Positions 17,369 to 25,414 of a DNA stretch of 33,677 nt are shown piece by piece. Position 1 is the first letter of the stretch. Each line of letters starts with the position of its first letter. Both the position numbers and the translations under genes were made by a program. The notes under the pieces are model-generated. The model did not search any database. It was not told the DNA's origin and worked only from the letters and a program-made list of their open reading frames with translations. Where the stretch lies: positions 1-33,677 of the forward strand of contig JAOZSR010000035.1 of the NCBI GenBank assembly GCA_029939575.1. The letters run 5' to 3'. The DNA comes from Fidelibacterota bacterium (GTDB taxonomy: Bacteria; Fidelibacterota; UBA2242; JAOZSR01).

Positions 17369-17788
17369 TCAAACTCCCTTAACCATTTTTGTTATAGGGC
17401 CTATCTTTTGTATGTCCTTTGTTACTTTAGTAACAACTTCGGAAAACCGCTCACCCTCTCCTGCAGAAACCCAGGAAAATTGCAATCTGTCAGGTTCCAA
17501 TCCAATAAACTCCATTAATGGTTTTATTACTGCAAATTTTCTCCGTGCAAAATAATTCCCTGATAAATAATGGCAATCACCGGGATGACAACCGGAAACT
17601 AAAACGCCATCATAACCGGTTTGAAATGCTTTCATTATAAATAACGGATCAACTCTGCCCGAGCATGGAATTCGTACAACCCTTATATTGGGAGGATACT
17701 GAAGCCTGGATACTCCGGCTAAATCAGCTCCGGCATAAGAACACCAATTGCATAAAATTGCTAATATTTTCGGTTGCCAATCACTCAT
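17369..17788 (-). CDS. mvhD: MvhD-like [2Fe-2S] electron-transfer subunit (copy 1)
   Basis: A 139-residue member of the MvhD/FlpD/FloxD family. The cysteine set is intact: 'CNWCSYAGADLAG' (C13, C16), 'IPCSGRVDP' (C42) and 'GCHPGDCHY' (C67, C72). MvhD docks onto HdrA and carries electrons from a hydrogenase, formate dehydrogenase or Flox module to the HdrA flavin through its [2Fe-2S] cluster. It lies directly after the 1011-residue HdrA gene and 2 bp before the FloxC-like gene, so it probably connects the Flox module to that HdrA. ATG after AGGAG. It is the closest of the three MvhD copies to the FloxABC set. Confidence 0.92.
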   Translation of the reverse strand: MSDWQPKILAILCNWCSYAGADLAGVSRLQYPPNIRVVRIPCSGRVDPLFIMKAFQTGYDGVLVSGCHPGDCHYLSGNYFARRKFAVIKPLMEFIGLEPDRLQFSWVSAGEGERFSEVVTKVTKDIQKIGPITKMVKGV

Positions 17789-17803
17789 ATTTAATTTCTC
17801 CTG

Positions 17804-20800
17804 TTATGTTAATTCCAGAGCATCAAAAACAGAATGCAACTGCCTGTTACTAAATCCTCTTAGATCCAATGCTCCGCAACGGCATGATGCCACGCAAGCA
17901 CCACATCCTTTACAAAGAGCGTCGTTTACAACTACAACCTCTTTTTCAGGGTCGATTTCCAAAGCCGAATAAGCGCAAACATCCACGCAATAGGCACATC
18001 CGGAACATTTACTAATATCAACTTCTGTAATAGTACCTTCCGCCAGAATGGCCTTTTTACTAAGAAATGTCAAAGCCCGGCTGGCTGCTGCTTTTGACTG
18101 TGCAATACTTTCATCTATATCTTTAGGTCCATGAGCAAGTCCACAAACAAAAACACCCTCGGTGGCAAAATCTACAGGACGCAATTTCACATGAGCTTCC
18201 AGAAACATACCATCAGCATTAAGTGGAACTTTCAACATTTTTGCAAGTATGTCATTTTCTTCAAGAGCGTCAATTGCTGTTGATAATACTACCAAATCAG
18301 CATCAATTATAATTTCCCTATCTAAAATTGGATCAAAAGCAGAGACATTCAATTTACTATCCGGATCAGTAGAATCCAGTAATTCAACTTTGGGTTTGTT
18401 TTCCGGACTATATCGAATAAAAACAGAACCTTTATCTCTAAGATCTGTATAATATTGTTCACGGAAACCATAAGTTCTAATATCACGATGACAAATAAAA
18501 ATATTTACATTTTGCCTGATTTTTTTCAACTCCAGGCCATTTTTTATTGCTTTTGTACAACAGACTCTACTGCAATACATTCTGCCTTCTTCTCTTGAGC
18601 CAACACATTGGATCATTACCACATTTTTAAATTTTCCGTGAGGAAAATCTTTATTTAAAAGCATTTGTTCAAACTCAACCTGGGTAACTACCCTTGTGGA
18701 CTTTCCATATTGATATTCTTTAGTTTTATGCTCGTTTGCTCCGGTTGCGACAATTACTGCTCCATGAGAAATATTAGTACATTCTTTGGTTTCCAAATTT
18801 TGGATAGAAGTATTAAAGTTACCAACATATCCAATGATTTTGTCAATTACTGTGTTGGTAAACAAATGAATATTTTCATGTTCCTCTATCTTTTTTATAG
18901 TATCCTGTAATAATTTTTGTGGATCTTTTCCATCGGGTTGGAAAAATATTTTTCGAAGATTTCCGCCAGATTTTTTCTCCTGCTCTACGATATAAACTTT
19001 TTGACCTGCAGCTGCAACAGCCAAAGCAGCTGTCATTCCGGAAAGTCCGGCTCCAATTACAAGTGCCCCCGGTCCAATATCAATAGGTAATCTTTTTAAA
19101 GGAGATAAATCTCTGGCCTTTGCAACACCCATTTCAACCAGATCCTTTGATTTTTCTGTTGCTTTTTCCGGTTCGTTCATATGAGCCCAGGAACATTGAT
19201 CGCGGATATTTGCCATTTCAAAAAGATAAGGATTTAATCCAACCTCTGCTATTGTCTCCCGGAATAAAGGTTCATGGGTTCTCGGAGTGCATGCAGCGAC
19301 AACAACCCGATTAAGATCGTGTTCTTTAATTCTGTCTTTAATCAGGTCAAGAAAATCCTGGGAACAGGCGTACATTACATCTTCAGAATGTTCTACATTT
19401 GGAAGATTGGCTGCATATTCTGCTACATTTTTAACATCAACCACTCCGGCAATATTTATTCCGCAATGACAGACAAATGTGCCAATACGAGGACGATCGC
19501 CTATAACATTCTTCTCATTCGTTCCCTCTTCTTTAATGTCCTGTCTTTCGACTTCTAAAAATTTCACACTATTTGCCACAGCCCCGGAAGCAGCAACAAC
19601 TGACTCGGGAATATCTTTTGGTCCATTCATACCACCACAAACATAAATCCCCTCTCGCGAAGTTTGTAAGGGTGCAAAACCATCGGAGCGGCAAAAATTA
19701 TATTTATTCAGTTTGATATCCATTTTAGCGGCAAAGTCCTGCATGTTTTTTCGAGCCTCCAAACCAATGGACAACACAACCATTTCAAATTCTTTAAATC
19801 TAATTTCTCCATTTTCGAGAACATATTTTAACCTGAGATTGCCATTTGAAAGTTCTGAAATATCAGACACTTTTGAACGAATATATTGAACATCATAAGT
19901 ACTTTTAGATTTTTCATAGTATTTATCAAAATCTTTTCCAAAAGCCCTGATATCCATATTAAATATAGATATATCCATATCTTTTATATGTTCTTTCGAA
20001 ATAATTGACTGCTTTATTGCAAACATACAACAAGCGGATGAACAATAATTCTTATCAATTGAATCATCCCTGGAACCAACACACTGGATGAATGCCAGAC
20101 TTTTAGGTTCCTTTTTATCGGATGCTCTAACAACATGACCGCCAAGTGGACCGGATGCAGAAAGCATGCGCTCGTATTCCAACGAGGTTACAACATTTTT
20201 AAATCGTTTATATCCAAAATGACCAAAACCAATCGGATTAAAAGCGTCAATTCCTGTCGCCATTATTACAGCACCGACATTTAATTCAATTTCTTTATCA
20301 ACATCATCATACTTTATCGCATTAGCTTCACATACTTTTTCACAAATTTTACATACACCTTTTGTTAAGTACAGGCAATGTTCTTGATCAATTGTATATT
20401 CTGAAGGAATACTTTGCAGAAAATAGCGTGAAATTGCTTTGCGCTTACGAAGTTTCATGTCAAATTCGTCATCAATTTTAACCGGGCATTTTTCTTCACA
20501 GAGTCCGCAAGCCACACATTTGTCGGGATCTACAAACTTTGCTTTCTCAATTATTTTGCAGTTGAAATTCCCAGGATCTCCTTCGATAGAATCGATATTT
20601 GCCATTGTATGAACCGTTATGTTTGGATGCCTGGCACATTCACTCATTTTCGGTGATAAAATACACATGGAACAATCATTAGTTGGAAAGGTTTTATCCA
20701 ACTGGGGCATTCTGCCACCAATTGTAGGGCTTTCCTCGACCAAATGCACATTCAATCCCATTTCAGCCAGGTCCAGCGAAGCTTGTATCCCGGCAATTCC

Positions 20801-20839
20801 AGCGCCAACAACTAAAACAGATTTATTTTTCTTGCCCAT
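17804..20839 (-). CDS. hdrA: Double (fused) HdrA, two FAD sites
   Basis: A 1011-residue protein made of two HdrA-type units in tandem. N-half (1-430): FAD loop 'VVGAGIAGIQAS' (9-20), 'PTNDCSMC', 4Fe-4S 'CVACGLCEEKCPV' (108-120), an extra 'CKICEKVC' (163-170), and 'CVGSR...CSSACC' (254-271). C-half (about 452-1011): 'GTFVCHCGINIAG', 'CTPRTHEPLF', 'FEMANIRDQCSW', FAD loop 'VIGAGLSGMTA' (594-604), a second 'CVGSR...CSRVCC', and a C-terminal ferredoxin domain 'CSGCAYCVDVC' then 'CKGCGACVASCRC'. The two halves correspond one-to-one to the separate genes at 25415 and 23641. Expected role: flavin-based electron bifurcation or confurcation hub. BamE of class II benzoyl-CoA reductase also contains HdrA-like repeats, but no other Bam gene is here. 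Confidence 0.9.
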   Translation of the reverse strand: MGKKNKSVLVVGAGIAGIQASLDLAEMGLNVHLVEESPTIGGRMPQLDKTFPTNDCSMCILSPKMSECARHPNITVHTMANIDSIEGDPGNFNCKIIEKAKFVDPDKCVACGLCEEKCPVKIDDEFDMKLRKRKAISRYFLQSIPSEYTIDQEHCLYLTKGVCKICEKVCEANAIKYDDVDKEIELNVGAVIMATGIDAFNPIGFGHFGYKRFKNVVTSLEYERMLSASGPLGGHVVRASDKKEPKSLAFIQCVGSRDDSIDKNYCSSACCMFAIKQSIISKEHIKDMDISIFNMDIRAFGKDFDKYYEKSKSTYDVQYIRSKVSDISELSNGNLRLKYVLENGEIRFKEFEMVVLSIGLEARKNMQDFAAKMDIKLNKYNFCRSDGFAPLQTSREGIYVCGGMNGPKDIPESVVAASGAVANSVKFLEVERQDIKEEGTNEKNVIGDRPRIGTFVCHCGINIAGVVDVKNVAEYAANLPNVEHSEDVMYACSQDFLDLIKDRIKEHDLNRVVVAACTPRTHEPLFRETIAEVGLNPYLFEMANIRDQCSWAHMNEPEKATEKSKDLVEMGVAKARDLSPLKRLPIDIGPGALVIGAGLSGMTAALAVAAAGQKVYIVEQEKKSGGNLRKIFFQPDGKDPQKLLQDTIKKIEEHENIHLFTNTVIDKIIGYVGNFNTSIQNLETKECTNISHGAVIVATGANEHKTKEYQYGKSTRVVTQVEFEQMLLNKDFPHGKFKNVVMIQCVGSREEGRMYCSRVCCTKAIKNGLELKKIRQNVNIFICHRDIRTYGFREQYYTDLRDKGSVFIRYSPENKPKVELLDSTDPDSKLNVSAFDPILDREIIIDADLVVLSTAIDALEENDILAKMLKVPLNADGMFLEAHVKLRPVDFATEGVFVCGLAHGPKDIDESIAQSKAAASRALTFLSKKAILAEGTITEVDISKCSGCAYCVDVCAYSALEIDPEKEVVVVNDALCKGCGACVASCRCGALDLRGFSNRQLHSVFDALELT

Positions 20840-20862
20840 AAATTTTTCCTCTAATTTTCATA

Positions 20863-21288
20863 CTATAAAAACATATTTTCTCTGGCGTTGTTAGGCCCCA
20901 GATTTTCTATTTTATCTGTAAATTCATTAGATACCTGTGCAAATTTCGGTCCTTCTGAGGCTGATATCCAGGATAAACGCAATCTTTCTTTTGGTAATCC
21001 AAGGGTAGAAAATATTTCAGTCAGAATTTTAAATCTACGACGAGTATGATAATTACCAGTTTCATAATGACAATCACCTGGATGACACCCACCAATCAGA
21101 ACTCCATCAGCACCTTTTAAATAGGATTTTATCAAAAACACCGGATCTATCCTACTGGAACACAACACTTTCAGAAGAATAATTGATGTTGGATATTGTA
21201 GCCTGCTTGTTCCGGCCAAATCTGCACCAGTATATGTACACCATTTGCAAACAAAACTCGTTATTCTTGGTATAAATTCTTTTTCCAT
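20863..21288 (-). CDS. mvhD: MvhD-like [2Fe-2S] electron-transfer subunit (copy 2)
   Basis: A 141-residue MvhD/FlpD-family protein. Cysteines C14 and C17 ('CKWCTYTGADLAG'), C43 ('LCSSRIDP') and C68/C73 ('GCHPGDCHY') are all kept, as is the 'LSWISASEGPKFA' segment found in each copy. It lies 15 bp after one FrhB-related Fe-S gene and 23 bp before the double HdrA, so it may link the FrhB-related pair to that HdrA. The three MvhD copies share the cysteine frame but differ clearly elsewhere, which argues for old paralogy and not a recent duplication. ATG after GGAG. Confidence 0.92.
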   Translation of the reverse strand: MEKEFIPRITSFVCKWCTYTGADLAGTSRLQYPTSIILLKVLCSSRIDPVFLIKSYLKGADGVLIGGCHPGDCHYETGNYHTRRRFKILTEIFSTLGLPKERLRLSWISASEGPKFAQVSNEFTDKIENLGPNNARENMFL

Positions 21289-21303
21289 ATTATCTCCAAA
21301 TAT

Positions 21304-22404
21304 TTATTTGCCAATTTCTTCAAACTCTTCTTCTTTGAAAATCATCACCGGAATTGCTTCCTCTAAATCTTTCCCGGGGATATAATCAAATAGCCCGGCT
21401 GTTGCTTCTCCAACTTTTTTGAAAATTGTCGCAACCGGAATATTTGCAGGGCAAACATCTTCACATTGCCCACAGCCAACACAGGAAAAACTCATATGAG
21501 CTAACCTTCCAATTTGAAAGAATACAGTATCCGGAGGAAGCCGTAATGCACCTTTCTGCTCAAGTTCTGTCTCAAATATTTCTATATTATAATCAAAATT
21601 ATGTGATTCAAAATCACACATTACACAATAACAAATAGGACAAACACGGCTACATCCATGGCAACCGACACATTTCCCGAAAATATTAACCAATTCGTCT
21701 AATCCATCCTTTGTTACCTTTGTTTTGTTATACAATTTTTCTTTTTCCGAAATTCTTACAGCAAGAACCTTGTCAATTATTTTTGAATCAAGTTCCGATG
21801 TAATGATTTCACATTGAAATTCCTTTGATATTTGTATGGCAAATTCACTATTCATAATAAGACTGCACTCAGATTCAGATTCACTATTACCAAGTAAAGG
21901 AATTGTAATATCAGCCATCATAGGCACAAAATATTCACAGGCTTTACAAGTTGGCCTTATAGATCCGGGAGTTTCGCCTTTCGAAATTGCATTATAATAA
22001 TCCGCAATAATTTTTTCACTACCATCACCCTGAAATGTATTTAATGGTAAAACTCCGCCACAGGTATAAGATATAAGTAAAACATTTTTCATAGAACCCT
22101 GTACACGTTTCACTCTTTCTACAAATCCACGTAATTCACAAGGCTTGATAATAGCAGCAATTGGTTTTGTAGTTGGTGTCAGTGATGACAAGGTTTGTGC
22201 AGCATTGATCGGCATTACGGGAGCAAAAGGATCGGCAAATTTTAATTCTTTTGCATCGCTAATAAAACCATAATCACAAATTCCTTTTTCATTAATTTTC
22301 CTTAATGTTAAGACTCCGCTAATTTTATCAGTTGTTATTAAATGCTCCAGGAAATTAAGCACCCCCTGTTTAGTACCATTTTCTATTTTTATAACTTTAT
22401 TCAT
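21304..22404 (-). CDS. FrhB-related 4Fe-4S protein, paralogue 2
   Basis: A 366-residue protein whose tandem neighbour (22397-23548) has the same layout. N-terminal FrhB-like core: 'FAPVMPINAAQTL', 'IKPCELRGFVERVKR', 'LLISYTCGGVLPL'. A single 'CKACEYFVP' follows, then the seven-cysteine motif 'CVGCHGCSRVCPICYCVMCD', then 'FQIGRLAHMSFSCVGCGQC' with 'VCPANIPVA', ending in an acidic tail. The longest frame starts at 22428 and would overlap the upstream gene by 32 bp; the ATG at 22404 has GGGGAG 5 bp upstream and overlaps by only 8 bp, so it is preferred and suggests translational coupling. Probably an iron-sulfur relay feeding MvhD/HdrA. Resemblance to beta subunits of bacterial formate dehydrogenases or hydrogenases is possible, but no catalytic subunit is encoded here. 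Confidence 0.75.
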   Translation of the reverse strand: MNKVIKIENGTKQGVLNFLEHLITTDKISGVLTLRKINEKGICDYGFISDAKELKFADPFAPVMPINAAQTLSSLTPTTKPIAAIIKPCELRGFVERVKRVQGSMKNVLLISYTCGGVLPLNTFQGDGSEKIIADYYNAISKGETPGSIRPTCKACEYFVPMMADITIPLLGNSESESECSLIMNSEFAIQISKEFQCEIITSELDSKIIDKVLAVRISEKEKLYNKTKVTKDGLDELVNIFGKCVGCHGCSRVCPICYCVMCDFESHNFDYNIEIFETELEQKGALRLPPDTVFFQIGRLAHMSFSCVGCGQCEDVCPANIPVATIFKKVGEATAGLFDYIPGKDLEEAIPVMIFKEEEFEEIGK

Positions 22405-23548
22405 GTTGACTCCCCTGAGGTTCGGCATTTTTTATTAATTCATGAATTTTATTCAATTCATCCTGTTTATATACTTTCAGGGGTACCGCTCCATCGGCTG
22501 TAGTACCTGCATGATATTCAAAAGTATCCTGAGTTTTTGCAGCAACATAACTAAATATTTTTGCAACTGGAATATCAACAGGGCATGCATCCATACATTG
22601 TCCGCATGAAACACAGGATAAACTCATGTGTGCCATTCTTCCTACCTGGAACATTATTTTATCCCTTGGGAAGCCAATACCACCTCGATTTTTGGCTTTA
22701 TCTTGTAGATAATCCGCAGTTTGTTTTGAAGCGGATGAATCAAAATAACATTGCCGGCAATAACAAATTGGGCAAACGCTCTGACAATTATGGCAACCAA
22801 TACATTTTGCAAAAGTTGTTTGCAAATTGTCCAAACCTTCAACTTCAGGCTGAATAGATTTGTATACCTCTATCCGGTTTTTGGATTTTTGCTCTTTTAT
22901 AATATTAACAGAATTTTTCCATTGAGAATCATCTTCAGAACATTTCATTTTCAATGTATCTAAAATAGCTGTTCCTTTATCGGAATTTGAAAATAATATT
23001 CCATCATTTTCCATTCCTGCAAATCCAAAATGGAGGTCAGCCGGGGAATTAGCAAAATCTACACATATCCCGCAAACCTCTTTCATTTTATCGTTTGCAA
23101 AATCTTTTCCCGCCAAAGCATTCTGAAAGGATTTTTCCATTTCTTCCGGAATTCTGTTATAACCTTTCATAGGAACTGCTCCGGGGCAATCATAACTGAC
23201 CAAAGTTATTTTTTCCAGGTTAACCTGGTTCAATTTTGATAATTCAATGGCAGCCCGGATTTCACAAGACCTCATTATTGTAGCGACATTTATAATACCA
23301 TTTCCTTTCCTGGTCAATGCCTTTAAGGCTTTCGCGCCTTGTACGGGCATAACCGGAGGAACAGGATTTGCCTGGTCGATCAACTTTGCATTATTCATAA
23401 GAATCCAGGCATAAGAATCTTTACCCGGAACTCTGACTGGTAATATAACTGCGTCAAAGACACCTTTTTCAAGGCCTTTTTTGAAAAAATCCCTTATCTG
23501 ATTTTGTAATCCTTTTTCCAATGAGATTTTAACTCCCTTTTTTGTCAT
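22397..23548 (-). CDS. FrhB-related 4Fe-4S protein, paralogue 1
   Basis: A 383-residue protein with N-terminal 'PVPPVMPVQGAKALKAL', 'IMRSCEIRAAIELSKL' and 'LVSYDCPGAVPM', matching the core of FrhB-type proteins, then 'CGICVDFANSPADLHFG', the seven-cysteine motif 'CIGCHNCQSVCPICYCRQC', and a C-terminal 'CVSCGQCMDACPVDIPVA'. The tail 'YHAGTTADGAVPLKVYKQDEL' keeps the pattern of its neighbour. ATG after AGGAG. The tandem pair looks like an ancient duplication whose products may form a heterodimer; the stop of this gene overlaps the next start. It follows the HdrA C-half gene by 92 bp, a gap that holds a dispersed repeat. Exact partner and substrate unknown. Confidence 0.75.
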   Translation of the reverse strand: MTKKGVKISLEKGLQNQIRDFFKKGLEKGVFDAVILPVRVPGKDSYAWILMNNAKLIDQANPVPPVMPVQGAKALKALTRKGNGIINVATIMRSCEIRAAIELSKLNQVNLEKITLVSYDCPGAVPMKGYNRIPEEMEKSFQNALAGKDFANDKMKEVCGICVDFANSPADLHFGFAGMENDGILFSNSDKGTAILDTLKMKCSEDDSQWKNSVNIIKEQKSKNRIEVYKSIQPEVEGLDNLQTTFAKCIGCHNCQSVCPICYCRQCYFDSSASKQTADYLQDKAKNRGGIGFPRDKIMFQVGRMAHMSLSCVSCGQCMDACPVDIPVAKIFSYVAAKTQDTFEYHAGTTADGAVPLKVYKQDELNKIHELIKNAEPQGSQHE

Positions 23549-23575
23549 TTATTTCTCCTGTAAGAAACTTGGTTA

Positions 23576-23604
23576 ACCACGAATGAACACGAATAAACAC
23601 AATT
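23576..23604 (+). repeat. Dispersed 'ACCACGAATG' repeat, copy 1
   Basis: Reads ACCACGAATGAACACGAAT followed by AAACACAATT on the plus strand. It lies in the 92-bp gap between the HdrA C-half gene and the FrhB-related pair. It is the inverted-orientation partner of the sequence at 15351-15379, which differs by four transitions over 24 bases plus one indel. Both copies lie in intergenic gaps of the Hdr operon. Confidence 0.6.
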
Positions 23605-23640
23605 CTTTTTTGTAATTTGTGTCTATTTCTGATCAATTCT

Positions 23641-25326
23641 CTATTTCAAAGCTTCAATTACTTCCTGGTATATTTGTTCATTTGTAAAATGTTTTAATCT
23701 GATTGATCCTGACGGGCAACTTGCTACACAATTACCACATCCTCTGCAAATTGCTTCATTTACTACAGAAATACCTTTGATTTCATCAAAATAAATAGCA
23801 CCATAGCAACATACATCGATACAATTTTTACACCCCATACAAAAGGCTTCCAAAACTTCCGAAACCTTTACTTCCGGCACTATCTGTTCTCCGGGAATTA
23901 ATTGGGTACGAATCTGACCAGAGGCAGCATGAGCCATTAAAATTGAATTTGAGATTCCTCGTGGTCCCTGGGCATTTCCAATAATAAAAATACCATCTGT
24001 AGAAGTTCCCACCGGATTTGTCGAGAGATGTGCTTCCTGGAAAAACCCAAATTCATCTAACGGAATATCAAGAATTTCAGATAAATTTTTAGTAGAATCT
24101 GATGGTATTATTGGTGGTGCAACCACAACCATATCAAACTCATTTTCTTCGATTGTTCCATCTATTCTACTATATTTTATTTTTGTACCATTTAAACTAA
24201 CTTCTTTAATACGAACTAAGTCAACCCCGTTTTTCTTTGTAAGATTGAATAATTTTTGGTCATCTTTATGCGGCAGACACAGATCCTTGTAAAATTCTTT
24301 TACTTCAATTTTTGCTGATTGCTTTTTGAAATAATTAGCAATCTTCATCATATAATTGCAACATATCTGGGAACAATACTTTTTCTCATCCCTGCCAACA
24401 CAATGAATTAAACCGACTTTTTTAGGCGGAACACCTGAGGAAAGTTTTAGTTTACCTTTTTCGGAGAGCATTTTTTCGATTTCCAGAGAAGTGTATACTT
24501 CATCTTTAGTATCATAATTGATATTTGAAAACTCAGTGACATCTGAAAGTCCAAAACCAGTAGCAACAATAGTTGCTCCTGTTTTTATTTCTGTTTTCTT
24601 ATCTTTATTTGTAACATCTGAAAGAATGATTTCAAAATTTCCCAGGAAGCCAATAATTTTTTCAATCTCAGTATTCAAAAAAACCTGAATATTTTCATTA
24701 TCTGTAAGATCTTTGATTCGTTTGTTTATATATTCTTTGCCTGCCTGACTTGGTAGCAATTCTTTTAGGAAAACTGATTTTCCACCTAAGACAGCGGATC
24801 TTTCAATAAGAGTCACTTTCCGTTTTTTTCCAGCCAGAGAAATAGCAGCTTCAATACCTGCTATTCCGCCACCAATCACAAGCACATCAGGATTAGTATC
24901 AAGTTTTTTCTCTATTAATTCGGTCTGATATTGAACCCTGGCGACTCCACCCTGAATGTATTCAATCGCTTTATTAGTAGCTTTATCTTTATCCGGAATA
25001 ATCCAGGCACAGTGCTCACGAATATTAACCATTTTATAAAGATAGGGATTTAATTCGGTCTTTTTACAAACATTGATGAAAGTACTATTATGATCTCTTG
25101 GTGAGCAAGCTGCAACCACCATGTGAGTCAATTCTTTATTTTTGATCTCTTCTTCAAGAAAAACTTTTCCGGCAGCAGAACATAATAATTTATGTCTATC
25201 TCCTATAATCTCAACATTTTCAGAATTATTTGCAGCCACTACAGTTTCAATTATTTTATCAATATCAACTTTATCCGCGATATTAGGACCACATTCACAA
25301 ACATAAACTCCGATTTTCTTTTTCAT
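23641..25326 (-). CDS. hdrA: HdrA C-half (stand-alone, HdrA-like)
   Basis: A 561-residue protein equal in layout to the second half of the double HdrAs. It starts at once with 'IGVYVCECGPNIAD', then 'AACSPRDHNSTF', 'YKMVNIREHCAWI', FAD loop 'VIGGGIAGIEAA', 'CVGRDEKKYCSQICC', and a C-terminal ferredoxin domain 'CMGCKNCIDVCCYGA' and 'CRGCGNCVASCPSGS'. This is the core architecture of canonical HdrA. The frame opens at TTG 25347, but the ATG at 25326 has AAAGG 7 bp upstream and begins MKKKIGVY as HdrA proteins do, so I choose it. It directly follows the N-half gene, so the two probably form one two-subunit HdrA. Confidence 0.88.
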   Translation of the reverse strand: MKKKIGVYVCECGPNIADKVDIDKIIETVVAANNSENVEIIGDRHKLLCSAAGKVFLEEEIKNKELTHMVVAACSPRDHNSTFINVCKKTELNPYLYKMVNIREHCAWIIPDKDKATNKAIEYIQGGVARVQYQTELIEKKLDTNPDVLVIGGGIAGIEAAISLAGKKRKVTLIERSAVLGGKSVFLKELLPSQAGKEYINKRIKDLTDNENIQVFLNTEIEKIIGFLGNFEIILSDVTNKDKKTEIKTGATIVATGFGLSDVTEFSNINYDTKDEVYTSLEIEKMLSEKGKLKLSSGVPPKKVGLIHCVGRDEKKYCSQICCNYMMKIANYFKKQSAKIEVKEFYKDLCLPHKDDQKLFNLTKKNGVDLVRIKEVSLNGTKIKYSRIDGTIEENEFDMVVVAPPIIPSDSTKNLSEILDIPLDEFGFFQEAHLSTNPVGTSTDGIFIIGNAQGPRGISNSILMAHAASGQIRTQLIPGEQIVPEVKVSEVLEAFCMGCKNCIDVCCYGAIYFDEIKGISVVNEAICRGCGNCVASCPSGSIRLKHFTNEQIYQEVIEALK

Positions 25327-25414
25327 CCTTCTACCTTTATTTTTCAATCGATTGATAAATCATTCGATTTTGACTCACAAATCCTCATTAACCATTAATA
25401 ATTGCTAATTCTTC

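Noticed and set aside
17804-20839. BamDEF-type benzoyl-CoA reductase module
   Set aside because: The double HdrA and MvhD resemble BamE/BamF, but BamB, BamC, BamD and aromatic-degradation genes are all missing.
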